A stretch of DNA of 6,381 nt, from the NCBI GenBank assembly GCA_947258905.1, contig CAMYKF010000244.1, positions 1-6,381 of the forward strand, given 5' to 3'. Source of the stretch: an uncultured Pirellulaceae bacterium (lineage in GTDB: Bacteria; Planctomycetota; Planctomycetia; Pirellulales; Pirellulaceae). Within the stretch, counting starts at the first letter, position 1. Each line of letters starts with the position of its first letter. A model generated the notes under the pieces. It did no database searches. It was not told the origin of the DNA and saw only the letters and a program-made list of their open reading frames with translations. Both the position numbers and the translations under genes were made by a program. Shown in pieces: positions 6,149 to 6,381 of this stretch.

Positions 6149-6246
6149 TCAATTACGTGTCCGAATTACCAACTATTTTCCCGGCACCCGTCTTGTCACC
6201 CAAATCGTTCTTGCCCAGTCTGCCAGTCCTGCCCGGGCCCGCGCTG

Positions 6247-6292
6247 AAACGCTGTCACGGCGTCGACCAAAACGCTGTCACGGTGCCAAACA
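6247..6292. repeat. Imperfect 23-bp tandem repeat
   Basis: Two adjacent units start with the identical 14-mer AAACGCTGTCACGG (6247-6260 and 6270-6283). The 9-base tails differ at four positions, so the units match at 19 of 23. No third unit is visible on either side. Confidence 0.65.
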
Positions 6293-6332
6293 ACGATGTG
6301 TGGGATGACGCGGTCGTTCTGTACGACGAGCA

Positions 6333-6360
6333 CTGACTTGGCAAAGCAATCAAATATAAT
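6333..6360 (+). promoter_or_regulatory. Possible promoter reading rightwards out of the window
   Basis: A perfect TATAAT (6355-6360) is preceded at 16 bases by CTGACT (6333-6338), which matches TTGACA at four of six positions. The downstream gene would lie beyond 6381 and cannot be seen. Confidence 0.35.
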
Positions 6361-6381
6361 CGACCGTCGTTCCCTGAAATT

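Larger units (their letters stand above)
6029..6381. other. Right-end intergenic stretch
   Basis: Overlapping plus-strand open frames cover this region but none has a clear ribosome site, domain or signal peptide. It contains the minus-strand promoter candidate, a 23-bp imperfect tandem repeat and a possible plus-strand promoter at the far right. I see no gene I can support. Confidence 0.5.

Noticed and set aside
5520..6152. 210-codon minus-strand open frame over the small secreted protein
   Set aside because: It overlaps the better supported secreted gene in another frame and crosses its terminator; its end is only the translated direct repeat.
6031..6336. Plus-strand open frame of 101 codons in the right-end gap, with an overlapping one at 5991-6308
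   Set aside because: No ribosome site or recognisable domain; it covers the leader and promoter of the minus-strand gene and the tandem repeat.

Overview
The window looks like a chromosomal segment from a planctomycete, most likely a member of the Pirellulaceae. This is inferred from protein style, not from a marker gene. The pointers are a small secreted Tyr/Pro/Val-rich protein, a Cys/Gly-rich protein with a likely outer-membrane barrel, a zinc-ribbon membrane protein and an RND/MMPL-type exporter N-terminus. Genes are widely spaced, with several intergenic gaps of about 350-450 bp.

Layout from left to right. Positions 1-344 (minus) hold the N-terminal part of an RND/MMPL-superfamily membrane protein that runs off the left edge. 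Positions 345-713 have no convincing gene but contain a dyad near the exporter start and a short imperfect tandem repeat. Positions 714-1511 (minus) encode a 265-residue protein with two zinc-ribbon-like Cys clusters and about four membrane helices. After a 450-bp gap comes the chaperonin operon on the plus strand: groES (1963-2262, TTG start) and groEL (2347-3960), closed by a strong hairpin terminator at 4049-4083. Positions 4136-5347 (minus) encode a 403-residue exported protein with a Cys/Gly-rich segment and a probable C-terminal beta-barrel. A 345-bp gap carries two copies of a 33-bp direct repeat and a minus-strand terminator. Positions 5693-6028 (minus) encode a 111-residue secreted protein with its own candidate promoter. 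The right end has a 23-bp imperfect tandem repeat and a possible plus-strand promoter firing out of the window.

The only functional unit whose genes clearly work together is groES-groEL, the Hsp10/Hsp60 folding chamber. groEL and the barrel gene converge on the hairpin at 4049-4083, which may stop transcription from both sides. The other genes appear to be single transcription units in the cell envelope (exporter, zinc-ribbon membrane protein, barrel protein, small secreted protein), with no evidence of a shared pathway.

I see no rRNA, tRNA, CRISPR array, transposase or phage gene, and no convincing undescribed system. The points most worth checking are the groES start region, the GroEL tail, the Cys/Gly array and the intergenic repeats.
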